The notes below the pieces were generated by a model. That model had not been told where the DNA came from. It ran no database searches and saw only the letters and a list, made by a program, of their open reading frames with translations. A program made the translations under genes and the position numbers. Of a stretch of 64,000 nt of DNA, positions 20,658 to 32,431 are shown piece after piece (position 1 is the stretch's first letter; the number at the start of each line of letters is the position of its first letter). The stretch is from Corynebacterium lactis (GTDB lineage: Bacteria > Actinomycetota > Actinomycetes > Mycobacteriales > Mycobacteriaceae), in contig NZ_ULHE01000005.1 of assembly GCF_900519355.1 (NCBI RefSeq), forward strand, positions 124,001-188,000. Direction: 5' to 3'.

Positions 20658-20706
20658 CGCCGCGCAGTGGAGTGTGTTTTTGCTCCCTTGCGCGGCGTTT
20701 CATTTT
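20658..20706 (+). terminator. Rho-independent terminator after pepQ
   Basis: A 9-bp perfect outer stem (20658-20666 with 20689-20697) has a partial inner stem (GGAG with CTCC) and is followed by a T-rich stretch (TTTCATTTTT). It ends the aro-pepQ transcript before efp. Confidence 0.85.
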
Positions 20707-20774
20707 TCTATGCTGGCCCGCGGGGGTATCGTGGTCTGGTCAGAGACGCTTTTTAACAACTTCAGGAGAATCTA

Positions 20775-21338
20775 GTGGCTTCCACTTCCGATTTTAAGAA
20801 CGGCCTTGTCCTCAAGCTGGACAACAAGCTGCAGCAGATCGTCGAGTTCCAGCACGTCAAGCCGGGCAAGGGCCCCGCATTCGTGCGCACCAAGCTGAAG
20901 GACGTCGTCACCGGCAAGGTCGTTGACAAGACCTTCAACGCTGGCGTCAAGGTCGAGATCGCAAACGTGGACCGCCGCGACATGACCTACCTGTACCACG
21001 ACGGCGAGGGCTACGTCTTCATGGACTCCAAGACCTTCGACCAGATCACCATCCTGGACGCTCAGATGCCGGAGGGCGCCAAGTTCCTGCTCCCGGAGAC
21101 CGTCTGCCAGGTTTCCTTCAACGAGGGCAACGTCCTCTTCGCCGAGATGCCGGTGTCCGTCGAGCTGAAGGTCGAGCACACCGACCCGGGCCTGCAGGGC
21201 GACCGCTCCACCGGCGGCACCAAGCCGGCGACCCTCGAGACCGGCGCCGAGATTCAGGTCCCGCTGTTCATCGAGACCGGCGACACCCTGAAGGTCGACA
21301 CCCGCAACGGTGCGTACCTCTCCCGTGTGAACAACTAA
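20775..21338 (+). CDS. efp: Translation elongation factor P, PGKGP-loop type
   Basis: A 187-residue EF-P that relieves ribosome stalling at polyproline. It has three beta-barrel domains (KOW-like N-domain, OB domains with [16 protein letters not shown]-terminal [14 protein letters not shown]). The tip loop that reaches the peptidyl-transfer centre reads PGKGP at residues 30-34, with Lys32. In Corynebacterium glutamicum EF-P of this PGKGP type works with an unmodified Lys (established for that subfamily), and no lysylation or rhamnosylation gene is seen here. The start is GTG at 20775 with AGGAGA upstream. It is followed by nusB. Confidence 0.96.
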   Translation: MASTSDFKNGLVLKLDNKLQQIVEFQHVKPGKGPAFVRTKLKDVVTGKVVDKTFNAGVKVEIANVDRRDMTYLYHDGEGYVFMDSKTFDQITILDAQMPEGAKFLLPETVCQVSFNEGNVLFAEMPVSVELKVEHTDPGLQGDRSTGGTKPATLETGAEIQVPLFIETGDTLKVDTRNGAYLSRVNN

Positions 21339-21398
21339 TCGCGCATTTCCAACTGGCATATCCACACCTAATTGCTTGAGAGCGGTACGAAGACATCC

Positions 21399-22163
21399 AT
21401 GACTGATCAGGACCAAAAGCAGGCTGCCTCCGGTGAGGCGACTCCCGGCAAGCACCGCGAGCCCAGCTATAAGCGGCACGGCGCTCGCTACCGCGCTCGC
21501 CGCCGCGCTGTCGATCTGATTTTCGAGGCCGAGCAGCGTGGCGTGGATGCGGTGAAGATGCTCGAGGAGCGCCTGGAGATGGCCCGCGACCCCGAGCTCG
21601 GCGTGAATCCCATCCCGGAGTACACCGAGCAGATCGTGCGTGGTGTCGCCGCCGAGATTGTCGGCATCGACTCGACCATTTCCTCCTATCTCTCGGAGGA
21701 GTGGCCGCTGCGCCGCATCCCGGCCGTCGACCGCGCGATTCTCCGCCTGTCGACGTGGGAGCTCTTCCACAACTCTGACGTGCCGCCGCGCGTGGCCGTG
21801 GTCGAGGGCGTGGAGCTGGCCTCCGAGTACTCCACCGACGTCGCGCCGCCGTACATCAACGCGGTCCTCGACGCCGAGGCGTCGGTCGCCGACCAGGCAC
21901 GTCTGGCGGCCGCCGCCGTGGCACTGACCCCGATCGTCTCCGACCCGCTTGCCGAGGGCTCCGCCCCGGCAACGGACTTCGAGAAGGCGGCGGCAGACCA
22001 GGCTGCCTACGACGCAAGCAATCCAGCGCCGCAGTCGGATGACGAGTACCAGCAGGTACCGGATTCGGACGGCACCGCCGCCGTGACCGGCCTGAGCATG
22101 GAGGACATCGCGAAGCTGGTCGCAGCCGACCTGGAGGGCGAGCGCCCCGAGAGCCGCGAATAG
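21399..22163 (+). CDS. nusB: Transcription antitermination factor NusB with long C-terminal tail
   Basis: Binds boxA RNA with NusE (S10) to promote rRNA transcription antitermination. The helical NusB core (residues about 25-165) is recognisable in [66 protein letters not shown] and [10 protein letters not shown]. About 90 further residues are rich in Ala, Asp, Glu and Pro ([20 protein letters not shown]) and end in a short predicted helix ([16 protein letters not shown]). The ATG at 21399 is chosen over the upstream TTG at 21372. A strong terminator follows. 254 residues is well above the usual 140-190. Confidence 0.93.
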   Translation: MTDQDQKQAASGEATPGKHREPSYKRHGARYRARRRAVDLIFEAEQRGVDAVKMLEERLEMARDPELGVNPIPEYTEQIVRGVAAEIVGIDSTISSYLSEEWPLRRIPAVDRAILRLSTWELFHNSDVPPRVAVVEGVELASEYSTDVAPPYINAVLDAEASVADQARLAAAAVALTPIVSDPLAEGSAPATDFEKAAADQAAYDASNPAPQSDDEYQQVPDSDGTAAVTGLSMEDIAKLVAADLEGERPESRE

Positions 22164-22184
22164 TCGGGTCCGCCTCGACTTTTA

Positions 22185-22213
22185 CCCCCGCGCCGTACCA
22201 TTCGGCGCGGGGG
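22185..22213 (+). terminator. Terminator after nusB
   Basis: A 10-bp perfect GC stem (22185-22194 with 22204-22213) and a 9-nt loop separate efp-nusB from the pyr operon. There is only a TT after the stem. Confidence 0.75.
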
Positions 22214-22238
22214 TTCGCTGTATGTCCCCGGCGGGTGG

Positions 22239-22244
22239 TAGGCT
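22239..22244 (+). promoter_or_regulatory. Putative -10 of the pyr operon
   Basis: TAGGCT fits the corynebacterial TANNNT consensus and is the only good candidate between the nusB terminator and pyrR. Transcription from about 22251 would give a leader of roughly 118 nt. No clear -35 is seen. Confidence 0.4.
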
Positions 22245-22264
22245 AACCGCGAAGGTCAGCCCTG

Positions 22265-22291
22265 CTGGTCAATGAACAATAGGTTGACCAG
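22265..22291 (+). promoter_or_regulatory. Perfect inverted repeat in pyr leader
   Basis: CTGGTCAA (22265-22272) and TTGACCAG (22284-22291) are perfectly complementary around an 11-nt AT-rich loop. It may be an upstream leader hairpin or a DNA operator, and lies about 50 nt before the PyrR-loop motif. Confidence 0.4.
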
Positions 22292-22338
22292 TAGATGACC
22301 AATAACCGAATAACCCAATCAAGACATCCTTTAACGGA

Positions 22339-22364
22339 CCGCACTGTGAGGCGGGGAAGGAGGT
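22339..22364 (+). promoter_or_regulatory. PyrR RNA-binding loop next to the pyrR Shine-Dalgarno
   Basis: CCGC (22339-22342) pairs with GCGG (22351-22354), and the loop and closing base carry CTGTGAGG (22344-22351). This matches the CNGNGAGG core of the known PyrR binding loop. The Shine-Dalgarno AAGGAGG begins at 22357, three bases after the stem, and the pyrR ATG is at 22369. PyrR bound here when UMP is abundant could block ribosome access, as described for Mycobacterium smegmatis pyr mRNA. The motif is seen; the mechanism is inferred. Confidence 0.6.
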
Positions 22365-22368
22365 CACG

Positions 22369-22935
22369 ATGAGCGAAGGAACCGAAGCCTCGACGGAGCT
22401 GCTAAACGCGGACGACGTCGCTCGGACCGTCGCGCGCATCGCGCACCAAATCATTGAAAAGACTGCTCTCGACAGCAACGATTCGCGCCGAGTAGTTCTG
22501 TTGGGGATTCCCTCAGGCGGGGCGCCCCTGGCCGAGCGTCTGGCGGGTTTGATCGAGCAGTTCTCCGGTGTCCGGCCCGAAACGGGTTCGCTGGACATCA
22601 CCCTGTACCGCGATGATCTGCGGGATCGCCCGCACCGCGCGCTGCAGCCCACGAAGATTCCCGTCTCCGGCATCGACGGCACCACCGTCATCCTGGTTGA
22701 CGATGTTCTTTTCTCCGGCCGTACCATCCGCGCCGCACTCGACGCGATTAACGACATCGGCCGCCCACGCATGATCCAGCTCGCCGTCTTGGTCGACCGC
22801 GGCCACCGCGAGCTGCCGATTCGTGCTGATTACGTCGGAAAGAACCTGCCGACGTCACGCGATGAGGACGTCACGGTCCTCGTCGAGGCCATCGACGGAC
22901 GCGACGCCGTCATCCTTTCCAGGGCGGAGGCATAA
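22369..22935 (+). CDS. pyrR: PyrR, pyr operon RNA-binding regulator / uracil phosphoribosyltransferase
   Basis: A bifunctional protein of 188 residues: it senses UMP and binds the pyr leader RNA, and usually has uracil phosphoribosyltransferase activity. The PRPP-binding motif [21 protein letters not shown] is near residue 105; the N-terminal [16 protein letters not shown] and [10 protein letters not shown] are characteristic. The ATG at 22369 has an AAGGAGG 5 nt upstream. It is the first gene of pyrR-pyrB-pyrC-carA-carB-pyrF, and its stop (22933-22935) directly abuts the pyrB ATG. A PyrR binding-loop motif lies just before its own ribosome-binding site, implying autoregulation of the operon. 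Confidence 0.95.
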   Translation: MSEGTEASTELLNADDVARTVARIAHQIIEKTALDSNDSRRVVLLGIPSGGAPLAERLAGLIEQFSGVRPETGSLDITLYRDDLRDRPHRALQPTKIPVSGIDGTTVILVDDVLFSGRTIRAALDAINDIGRPRMIQLAVLVDRGHRELPIRADYVGKNLPTSRDEDVTVLVEAIDGRDAVILSRAEA

Positions 22936-23907
22936 ATGAAGCACCTGTTGGACATCGCCGACCTGTCGGCGGACGAGATCGTCGGGCTGATGGACGAGGC
23001 GGATCGCTTCCGCGACGCACTGGCCGGACGCGAAATCAAGAAGCTGCCGACCCTGCGTGGCCGCACCATCTTCACACTGTTCTACGAGAACTCGACCCGC
23101 ACCCGCGCCTCCTTCGAGACCGCCGGTAAGTGGATGAGCGCCGACGTCATCAATATCTCGGCGTCTTCTTCGTCGGTGAAGAAGGGCGAGAGCCTGAAGG
23201 ACACCGCGCTGACTCTGGACGCGATTGGCGGCGACGCCATCGTCGTTCGGCACCCCTCCTCGGGCGCGGCGAAGCTGATCGCGGGCTGGACCGATGAGTT
23301 CGGCAACGGCCCGTCCATCATCAACGCCGGTGACGGCAAGCACCAGCACCCGACGCAGGCGCTGCTGGACGCCGTAACCCTGCGCCAGCGCCTCGGCGAT
23401 ATTGCCGGCCGCAAGGTTGTCATCGTCGGTGACATTCTGCACTCGCGCGTGGCCCGCTCGAACGCGGACCTGCTCTCCAAGCTCGGCGCCGAGGTCGTCT
23501 TCGTCGCCCCGCCGACTCTGCTGCCCTTCGGCGTGGAGACCTGGCCGGTGCGCGTCGCCTACCGCATGGAGCCGGAGCTTGCCGACGCCGACGCGGTCAT
23601 GATGCTGCGAGTGCAGCAGGAGCGCATGAACGGCGGCTTCTTCCCCTCGCACCGCGAGTACGCGACGCGCTACGGCCTGTCCAAGGCCCGCGAGAAGATG
23701 CTGCGCGACGACTGCATCGTCATGCACCCGGGCCCGATGCTGCGCGGCATGGAAATCAACGACTCGGTAGCAGACCTGCCGCGCACCGCGGTCCTGCAGC
23801 AGGTTTCCAACGGCGTGCACGTCCGCATGGCCGTCCTGTTCACCCTGCTGACCGCCGGTGTTACCGCCGGCGCCGGTGCCGCCACCCACCTGGAAGGACA
23901 CGCGTAG
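22936..23907 (+). CDS. pyrB: Aspartate carbamoyltransferase catalytic subunit
   Basis: Condenses carbamoyl phosphate with aspartate in UMP synthesis. It is 323 residues. The carbamoyl-phosphate-binding motif [11 protein letters not shown] is near residue 52, with [14 protein letters not shown] (mobile loop), [19 protein letters not shown] and [11 protein letters not shown] at the aspartate site. No regulatory subunit (pyrI) is present, consistent with control through PyrR. Its ATG directly abuts the pyrR stop, and pyrC begins 2 nt after its own stop, so the three are tightly coupled. Confidence 0.97.
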   Translation: MKHLLDIADLSADEIVGLMDEADRFRDALAGREIKKLPTLRGRTIFTLFYENSTRTRASFETAGKWMSADVINISASSSSVKKGESLKDTALTLDAIGGDAIVVRHPSSGAAKLIAGWTDEFGNGPSIINAGDGKHQHPTQALLDAVTLRQRLGDIAGRKVVIVGDILHSRVARSNADLLSKLGAEVVFVAPPTLLPFGVETWPVRVAYRMEPELADADAVMMLRVQQERMNGGFFPSHREYATRYGLSKAREKMLRDDCIVMHPGPMLRGMEINDSVADLPRTAVLQQVSNGVHVRMAVLFTLLTAGVTAGAGAATHLEGHA

Positions 23908-23909
23908 AA

Positions 23910-25277
23910 ATGACTGCCTCCACTGAAAAATACTGCGACGATACGCAGTTTCCGTCGGTAGGCCCGCTGGCCGCCCCGCGTGCGGGCGACCTGCTCCTGC
24001 GCGGCGTGCGCCCCTACGGTGAGGGCGAGGACGTCGACGTTTTGGTCCGCGACGGCGTCATCGCCGAGATCGGCGCCGGGATCGACGCCCCGGATGGGGC
24101 AGAGGTCCTCGAGTTCGACTCGCTGGTGCTCCTGCCCGGCCTCGTCGATATCCACGTGCACCTGCGCGAGCCGGGCCGCGAGGACACCGAGACTCTGGCG
24201 ACCGGTTCGGCCGCGGCCGCCCGCGGCGGATTCACCGCCGTGTTCACCATGGCGAATACCGCGCCGGTCACCGACGACCCCTCGATTGCTGAGTCCGTGT
24301 GGCTGAAGGGCCAGGCCCTGAACCTGTGCGATATCCACCCGGTCGGCTCGATCACCAAGGGGCTCAAGGGCGCGAACCTCACCGAGTTCGGCATGATGGC
24401 GGACTCGCAGGCGAAAGTCCGCATGTTCTCTGACGATGGCAAGTGCGTCGACAACCCGCTGATCATGCGCCGCGCCATCGAGTACGCGAAGGGCGAGGAT
24501 GTCCTTCTGGCCCAGCACTGCGAGGACCCGCGCCTGACCGCCGACGCCGTAGCGCACGAGGGCCCGACCGCCGCACGCCTCGGCCTGACCGGCTGGCCGC
24601 GGGTGGCGGAGGAGTCCATCGTCGCCCGCGACGCCATCATGGCCCGCGACTACGGCGGACGCATGCACATCTGCCATGCCTCCACCGAGGGCACCGTCGA
24701 GCTGGTCAAGTGGGCCAAGGAACACGACATCCCGCTGACCGCCGAGGTCACCCCGCACCACCTCATCCTCACCGACGAGCGCCTGGAGACCTACGACGGC
24801 GTCAACCGCGTCAATCCGCCGCTGCGTGAGCACCGCGACACCCAGGCTCTGCGCCAGGCGCTTATCGACGGCGTGATCGACTGCGTCGCCACCGACCACG
24901 CGCCGCACGGCTCCGAGGAGAAGTGCTGCGAGTTCGAGCACGCGAAGCCCGGCATGCTGGGGCTGGAGACGTCGATGTCCATCATCGCGGAGGAGTTCGT
25001 GCTCTCCGGTGACTGCGACTGGCGGTGGCTCGCCCGCGTGATGAGCGAGCGCCCGGCCGAGATCGTGAAGCTGCCCGGCCACGGACGCCCCATCGCGGTC
25101 GGCGAGCCCGCGAACCTCACCGTCGTGGACCCGAACAAGAAGTGGACCGTCCACGGCGCCGAACTCGCGTCGAAGTCCGACAACACGCCGTATGAGGACA
25201 TGGAGATGGCCGTGTCCGTCGCCGCCACCGTGCTGCGCGGAAAGGTCACCGCCCTGCACGGCGAGGTGGCTGGATAA
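23910..25277 (+). CDS. pyrC: Dihydroorotase
   Basis: Cyclises carbamoyl aspartate to dihydroorotate, 455 residues, class I (long) dihydroorotase of the amidohydrolase superfamily. Metal ligands are visible: [18 protein letters not shown] (His-x-His), [14 protein letters not shown] and [12 protein letters not shown] (His), and [12 protein letters not shown] (Asp). The expected bridging residue lies in the DDGKCVDN region. The N-terminal 25 residues are variable. It starts 2 nt after pyrB. About 100 bp separate its stop from the favoured carA start. Confidence 0.97.
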   Translation: MTASTEKYCDDTQFPSVGPLAAPRAGDLLLRGVRPYGEGEDVDVLVRDGVIAEIGAGIDAPDGAEVLEFDSLVLLPGLVDIHVHLREPGREDTETLATGSAAAARGGFTAVFTMANTAPVTDDPSIAESVWLKGQALNLCDIHPVGSITKGLKGANLTEFGMMADSQAKVRMFSDDGKCVDNPLIMRRAIEYAKGEDVLLAQHCEDPRLTADAVAHEGPTAARLGLTGWPRVAEESIVARDAIMARDYGGRMHICHASTEGTVELVKWAKEHDIPLTAEVTPHHLILTDERLETYDGVNRVNPPLREHRDTQALRQALIDGVIDCVATDHAPHGSEEKCCEFEHAKPGMLGLETSMSIIAEEFVLSGDCDWRWLARVMSERPAEIVKLPGHGRPIAVGEPANLTVVDPNKKWTVHGAELASKSDNTPYEDMEMAVSVAATVLRGKVTALHGEVAG

Positions 25278-25375
25278 TATTCATGTCAATGCATAAAGAA
25301 TCCTCCGTGTCCCGTATAGTTGACCTACATTCCTCGAATAGTTCCGAGCACACTTCCGAATCGAAAGGCAAAAAC

Positions 25376-26565
25376 GTGAGCAACGAGTCTCAGGACAAGG
25401 CCTCTACCTCCACGCCTGCAGTCCTCGTCCTCGCCGATGGGCGCGTCTTCCGCGGCCGCGGCTTCGGCGCAACCGGCACGACTCTGGGCGAGGCGGTTTT
25501 CACCACCGCCATGACCGGTTACCAGGAGACCCTGACCGACCCGTCCTACCACCGCCAGCTGGTCGTCGCGACCGCTCCGCAGATCGGCAACACCGGTTGG
25601 AACGACGAGGATAACGAGTCCCGCGGCGACAAGATTTGGGTTGCCGGCTTCATCATCCGCGACCTCTCCCGCGTCGCCTCCAACTGGCGCGCTAAGCGCA
25701 CGCTCGAGGAGGAGATGGTCAAGCAGGGTGTCATCGGCATCCGCCAGATCGACACCCGCGCGCTGGTGCGCCACCTGCGCGACAACGGTTCCACCGCCGC
25801 CGGCATCTTCTCCGGCGCCGATGCCGACCAGCCCGTCGAGAAGCTGCTGGAGATCGTCCGCGCGCAGCCGTCGATGAAGGGCGCGGACCTCGCCCGCGAG
25901 GTCTCGACGACGAGGCTTACGTCGTCGAGGCGAAGGGGGAGAAGGTCGCCCGCGTGGTGGCCTACGACCTCGGTATTAAGTCCAACACCCCGCGCGAGAT
26001 GGCCAAGCGCGGCCTCGAGGTGGTCGTGGTTCCGGCCAACACCCCGTACGAGGAGGTTAAGAAGGAGTACCAGCCGGACGGCGTCTTCATGTCCAACGGT
26101 CCCGGCGACCCCGCCACCGCCGACGAGATGGTGGCCGTCGCGAAGGCCGCGCTGGATGACGGCATGCCCCTGTTCGGCATCTGCTTCGGCAACCAGATCC
26201 TGGGCCGGGCGCTCGGCCTGGATACCTACAAGATGGTCTTCGGCCACCGCGGCATCAATGTGCCGGTCAAGGACCATCGCGACGGCAAGATCTACATCAC
26301 CGCCCAGAACCACGGCTTCGCGCTGGAGGGCAAGCCGGGCGAGCCGTTCGAGACCCCGTGGGGCACCGCAGAGGTCACCCACACCTGCCTGAACGACGAC
26401 GTCGTCGAGGGCGTTGCGCTCAGCAGCGGCATGGCCTTCTCGGTCCAGTACCACCCGGAGTCCGCCGCGGGACCGAATGACGCCCGCACCCTGTTCGACG
26501 ACTTCGCTGACCTGATCGCGAAGGTCGACTTCAACAACACCGCCGCAGCTAAGAAGAACAAGTAG
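25376..26565 (+). CDS. carA: Carbamoyl-phosphate synthase small subunit (frameshifted)
   Basis: The glutamine amidotransferase subunit, supplying ammonia to CarB. The N-terminal domain ([54 protein letters not shown]) and the class I amidotransferase domain ([11 protein letters not shown], the nucleophile Cys in [15 protein letters not shown], and [10 protein letters not shown]) lie in different frames. One added base near 25908 joins them as [16 protein letters not shown], giving 396 residues. I favour the GTG at 25376, where the family-like MSNESQ start follows GAAAGG; ATG 25283 and 25289 are in-frame alternatives with no similarity. The gene is presumably functional in the organism. Confidence 0.88.
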
Positions 26566-26588
26566 GAAAGGGCTTAGGGAACCAACTC

Positions 26589-29938
<3,350 letters not shown>

Positions 29939-29941
29939 GCC

Positions 29942-30829
29942 ATGGCGGACAGCGCAGCAGCTACGGAGGGCGCGAACAACGCAGACAAGGTGGCACTGGG
30001 CTTCGGCGACCGGCTCACCGCCAAGGTCGCCGAGCGCGGTCGGCTGTGCGTCGGCATCGACCCACACCCGGCCCTGCTGGATGCGTGGGGGCTTCCCCGT
30101 TCGGTCCAAGGCATCGAGACGTTCGCCAGGACCTGTGTCGAGGCCTTCGGGGACGTTGTTGCCGTCGTCAAGCCCCAGGTGGCATTCTTCGAGGCGTATG
30201 GTGCGGGCGGGTACGCGGTGCTGGAGCGGACGCTTGCCGACGTCCACGCGGCCGGTGCGCTGTCGGTTGCCGATGCCAAGCGCGGCGACATCGGCTCGAC
30301 TATGGCGGCCTACGCGCAGGCCTGGCTGGCCGACGGCTCGCCGTTGGCAGCAGACGCTCTGACGGTGTCGCCGTACCTGGGCTTCGGATCGTTGGACCCG
30401 GCGGTCGCGTTGGCCCGGCAGACTGGACGCGGCCTGTTCGTGCTGGCGGCGACCTCGAACCCCGAGGGCGCCTCGGTGCAGCGGGCTCAGGTGGAGTCGA
30501 AGGGGAGTGTGCGTACCATCGCGCAGTCCATGGTCGACCAGGCCGCGGCGCTCAATGCGGAGGAGATCGCCTCTGGCGCGAAGGCGGGCAGCTTCGGCGT
30601 CGTTGTCGGGGCAACGCTCGACGACGCCCCGGTTCTCGATAGCCTGCGCGGGCCCATCCTGATGCCCGGTGTCGGCGCTCAGGGAGGCTCTGCGGCCGAC
30701 GTGGCCCGCATTGCGGGTGACGCAGCGCCGCTGGCGTTGCCGAACGTCTCACGTGGAATTCTGGCGGCCGGCCCGTCCGTTCCGGCGCTGCGCGCCGATA
30801 CGCAGAAATTCGCCGCGCAATTCGGCTGA
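29942..30829 (+). CDS. pyrF: Orotidine 5'-phosphate decarboxylase, type 2
   Basis: Decarboxylates OMP to UMP, the last step of the pathway. At 295 residues it is the longer actinobacterial type 2 form. Signatures are RLCVGIDPHPALLDAWGL, VKPQVAFFEAYGAGGYAVL and the catalytic Asp-Lys-Asp segment VADAKRGDIGST near residue 110; LMPGVGAQGG is the phosphate-binding loop. It starts 3 nt after carB and closes the operon; a GC-rich hairpin follows. The dihydroorotate dehydrogenase gene (pyrD) is not in the window. Confidence 0.96.
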   Translation: MADSAAATEGANNADKVALGFGDRLTAKVAERGRLCVGIDPHPALLDAWGLPRSVQGIETFARTCVEAFGDVVAVVKPQVAFFEAYGAGGYAVLERTLADVHAAGALSVADAKRGDIGSTMAAYAQAWLADGSPLAADALTVSPYLGFGSLDPAVALARQTGRGLFVLAATSNPEGASVQRAQVESKGSVRTIAQSMVDQAAALNAEEIASGAKAGSFGVVVGATLDDAPVLDSLRGPILMPGVGAQGGSAADVARIAGDAAPLALPNVSRGILAAGPSVPALRADTQKFAAQFG

Positions 30830-30830
30830 G

Positions 30831-30866
30831 CCCCGCTGGTCCGCGGCGGGGTCCGTCGCGGGGTTT
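30831..30866 (+). terminator. Terminator after pyrF
   Basis: CCCCGC (30831-30836) can pair with GCGGGG at 30846-30851 or at 30858-30863; the second alternative is followed by TTT. It ends the pyr operon before the long mihF upstream region. Confidence 0.55.
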
Positions 30867-31146
30867 GCAGGCGGAAATTGGCCTAAAAACCGTGGTCAAT
30901 TTCCATTCCCCTAGGCAAACGGTGCTACAATCGCCAAAGTTGACCGGCCATGACCGAAAAGGTGGGACGGATAAAGTCCCAGGTGCGATATTTTCTCGAC
31001 ACCCCGGCAAGCATTTGCACCCAGGTGGTGTTTATGCGGTACGGTCGCATGCGATTTACGCGTTCGCTCTCGGTGTATAGGTCGAGTAGCGGGCGTTTGA
31101 GAAATCAGTCATTAATTCAAGCAATCTACTTTTAACGGAGGAACCC
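30867..31146 (+). promoter_or_regulatory. Long upstream region and leader of mihF
   Basis: From the pyrF stop to mihF there are 317 bases without a supported gene. A near-consensus -10, TACAAT, is at 30926-30931, which would give a leader of about 210 nt. The leader contains a 6-bp hairpin (30963-30968 with 30976-30981, loop GGATAAA). TATAGG near 31076 could be a second -10 close to the gene. An ATG-started 61-codon frame at 30950-31135 lacks a ribosome-binding site and recognisable features and I do not call it a gene. Confidence 0.5.
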
Positions 31147-31473
31147 GTGGCCCTTCCGCAGTTGACCCCGGAGCAGCGTGCAGCAGCACTCGAGAAGGCA
31201 GCTCAGGCCCGCAAGGTGCGCGCAGAACTGAAGGACAAGCTCAAGCGCGGCGCTACCGACCTGCCTGAGGTCCTGAAGCAGGCTGACGAGAACGAGATCA
31301 TCGGCAAGATGAAGGTTTCCGCTCTGCTCGAGGCCCTGCCGAAGGTTGGCAAGGTCAAGGCTCAGGACATCATGACCGACCTGGAGATTGCCCAGACCCG
31401 CCGCCTGCGCGGCCTCGGTGACCGCCAGCGTCGCGCCCTGCTGGAGCGCTTCGGCTACTCCGTCGAGGACTAG
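31147..31473 (+). CDS. mihF: Actinobacterial integration host factor MihF
   Basis: A 108-residue basic nucleoid-associated protein. It has a long N-terminal helix ([21 protein letters not shown]) and a helix-two-turn-helix DNA-binding region ([20 protein letters not shown], then [24 protein letters not shown] residues at the end). It is unrelated in sequence to enteric IHF but conserved in actinobacteria, where it bends DNA and shapes the nucleoid. The GTG at 31147 follows GGAGG at 31137-31141. It lies 5 nt before gmk, the usual order. Its long upstream region suggests its own control. Confidence 0.95.
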   Translation: MALPQLTPEQRAAALEKAAQARKVRAELKDKLKRGATDLPEVLKQADENEIIGKMKVSALLEALPKVGKVKAQDIMTDLEIAQTRRLRGLGDRQRRALLERFGYSVED

Positions 31474-31478
31474 TCGCT

Positions 31479-32054
31479 GTGGCCGGGAATGACAACGCTG
31501 CGCTGGTAGTCCTCGCCGGTCCCGCCGGTGTGGGCAAGTCCACCGTGGTCAGTAGGCTGCGAGCAGAGGTTCCCGGACTGTACTTCAGCGTTTCCATGAC
31601 AACCCGGGCCCCCAGGCCCGGTGAGGTCGATGGCCGCGATTACTTCTTCGTTTCCCCGGAAGCTTTCCAGGAGCGAATCGACGCAGGCGAGATGCTCGAG
31701 TGGGCTGAAATCCACGGCGGGCTACAGCGATCCGGCACCCCACGCCGTCCGGTGGAGGAGGCCCTCGAGGCCGGCCGCCCGGTTCTGGTTGAGGTGGATT
31801 TGGCCGGTGCGCGCTCGATTCGTGAGGTGGAGCCGAATGCCCACCTCCTGTTCCTGGCGCCCCCTAGCTGGGAGATTCTGGTGGAGCGACTGACCGGTCG
31901 CGGCACGGAGACTGAGGCGCAGGTCAAGCGCCGTCTCGAGACGGCGCGGGTGGAGATGGACGCCCAGGGCGAGTTCGACGAGGTCGTCATCAACGACGAC
32001 GTCGATCGGGCCGTCGCCGCAATTGCGCGGGCGCTCACTTCCGCCGGAAACTAG
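31479..32054 (+). CDS. gmk: Guanylate kinase
   Basis: Phosphorylates GMP to GDP, 191 residues. The P-loop is [17 protein letters not shown] near the N-terminus, the GMP-binding segment [22 protein letters not shown] follows, and the lid region [17 protein letters not shown] and the C-terminal INDDVDRAV are typical. The start is GTG at 31479, 5 nt after the mihF stop; it has no obvious ribosome-binding site of its own, so translation is probably coupled to mihF. rpoZ follows after 63 nt. Confidence 0.95.
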   Translation: MAGNDNAALVVLAGPAGVGKSTVVSRLRAEVPGLYFSVSMTTRAPRPGEVDGRDYFFVSPEAFQERIDAGEMLEWAEIHGGLQRSGTPRRPVEEALEAGRPVLVEVDLAGARSIREVEPNAHLLFLAPPSWEILVERLTGRGTETEAQVKRRLETARVEMDAQGEFDEVVINDDVDRAVAAIARALTSAGN

Positions 32055-32117
32055 CCGTGTGACGTCTCGCATTCGGCAACTAGTAACTAGCAATTTCTAC
32101 GTAGGGAAGATTTTCTC

Positions 32118-32396
32118 GTGACCCAGGAAAATACCGCCACTGAGGCAGTGTTCGATCCGCCGGTTGGAATCACCAACCCGCCGATTGACGAGCTGCTCGG
32201 CAAGGCTTCGTCCAAGTACGCTCTGGCTATTTTCGCCGCCAAGCGCGCACGCCAGATCAACGATTACTACCAGCAGATCGACGAAGGCATGCTGGAGTAC
32301 GTGGGCCCGCTGGTGACCCCGGGCGTCGCTGAGAAGCCTCTGTCCATCGCCCTTCGCGAGATTAACGCTGGTCTGCTGGACCACACCGAAGGCTAA
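32118..32396 (+). CDS. rpoZ: RNA polymerase omega subunit
   Basis: A 92-residue omega subunit that stabilises the beta-prime subunit during RNA polymerase assembly. The family core is [20 protein letters not shown] and [20 protein letters not shown]. The start is GTG at 32118 with a GGGAAG ribosome-binding site. The gmk-rpoZ-coaBC-metK order is conserved in actinobacteria. Confidence 0.95.
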   Translation: MTQENTATEAVFDPPVGITNPPIDELLGKASSKYALAIFAAKRARQINDYYQQIDEGMLEYVGPLVTPGVAEKPLSIALREINAGLLDHTEG

Positions 32397-32431
32397 GCGT
32401 TTGCTCTAGTTTCCTCATCAGGGAGATATGT

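Noticed and set aside
30950..31135. 61-codon open frame in the mihF leader
   Set aside because: No ribosome-binding site, no conserved-looking sequence, and it overlaps a likely leader hairpin.
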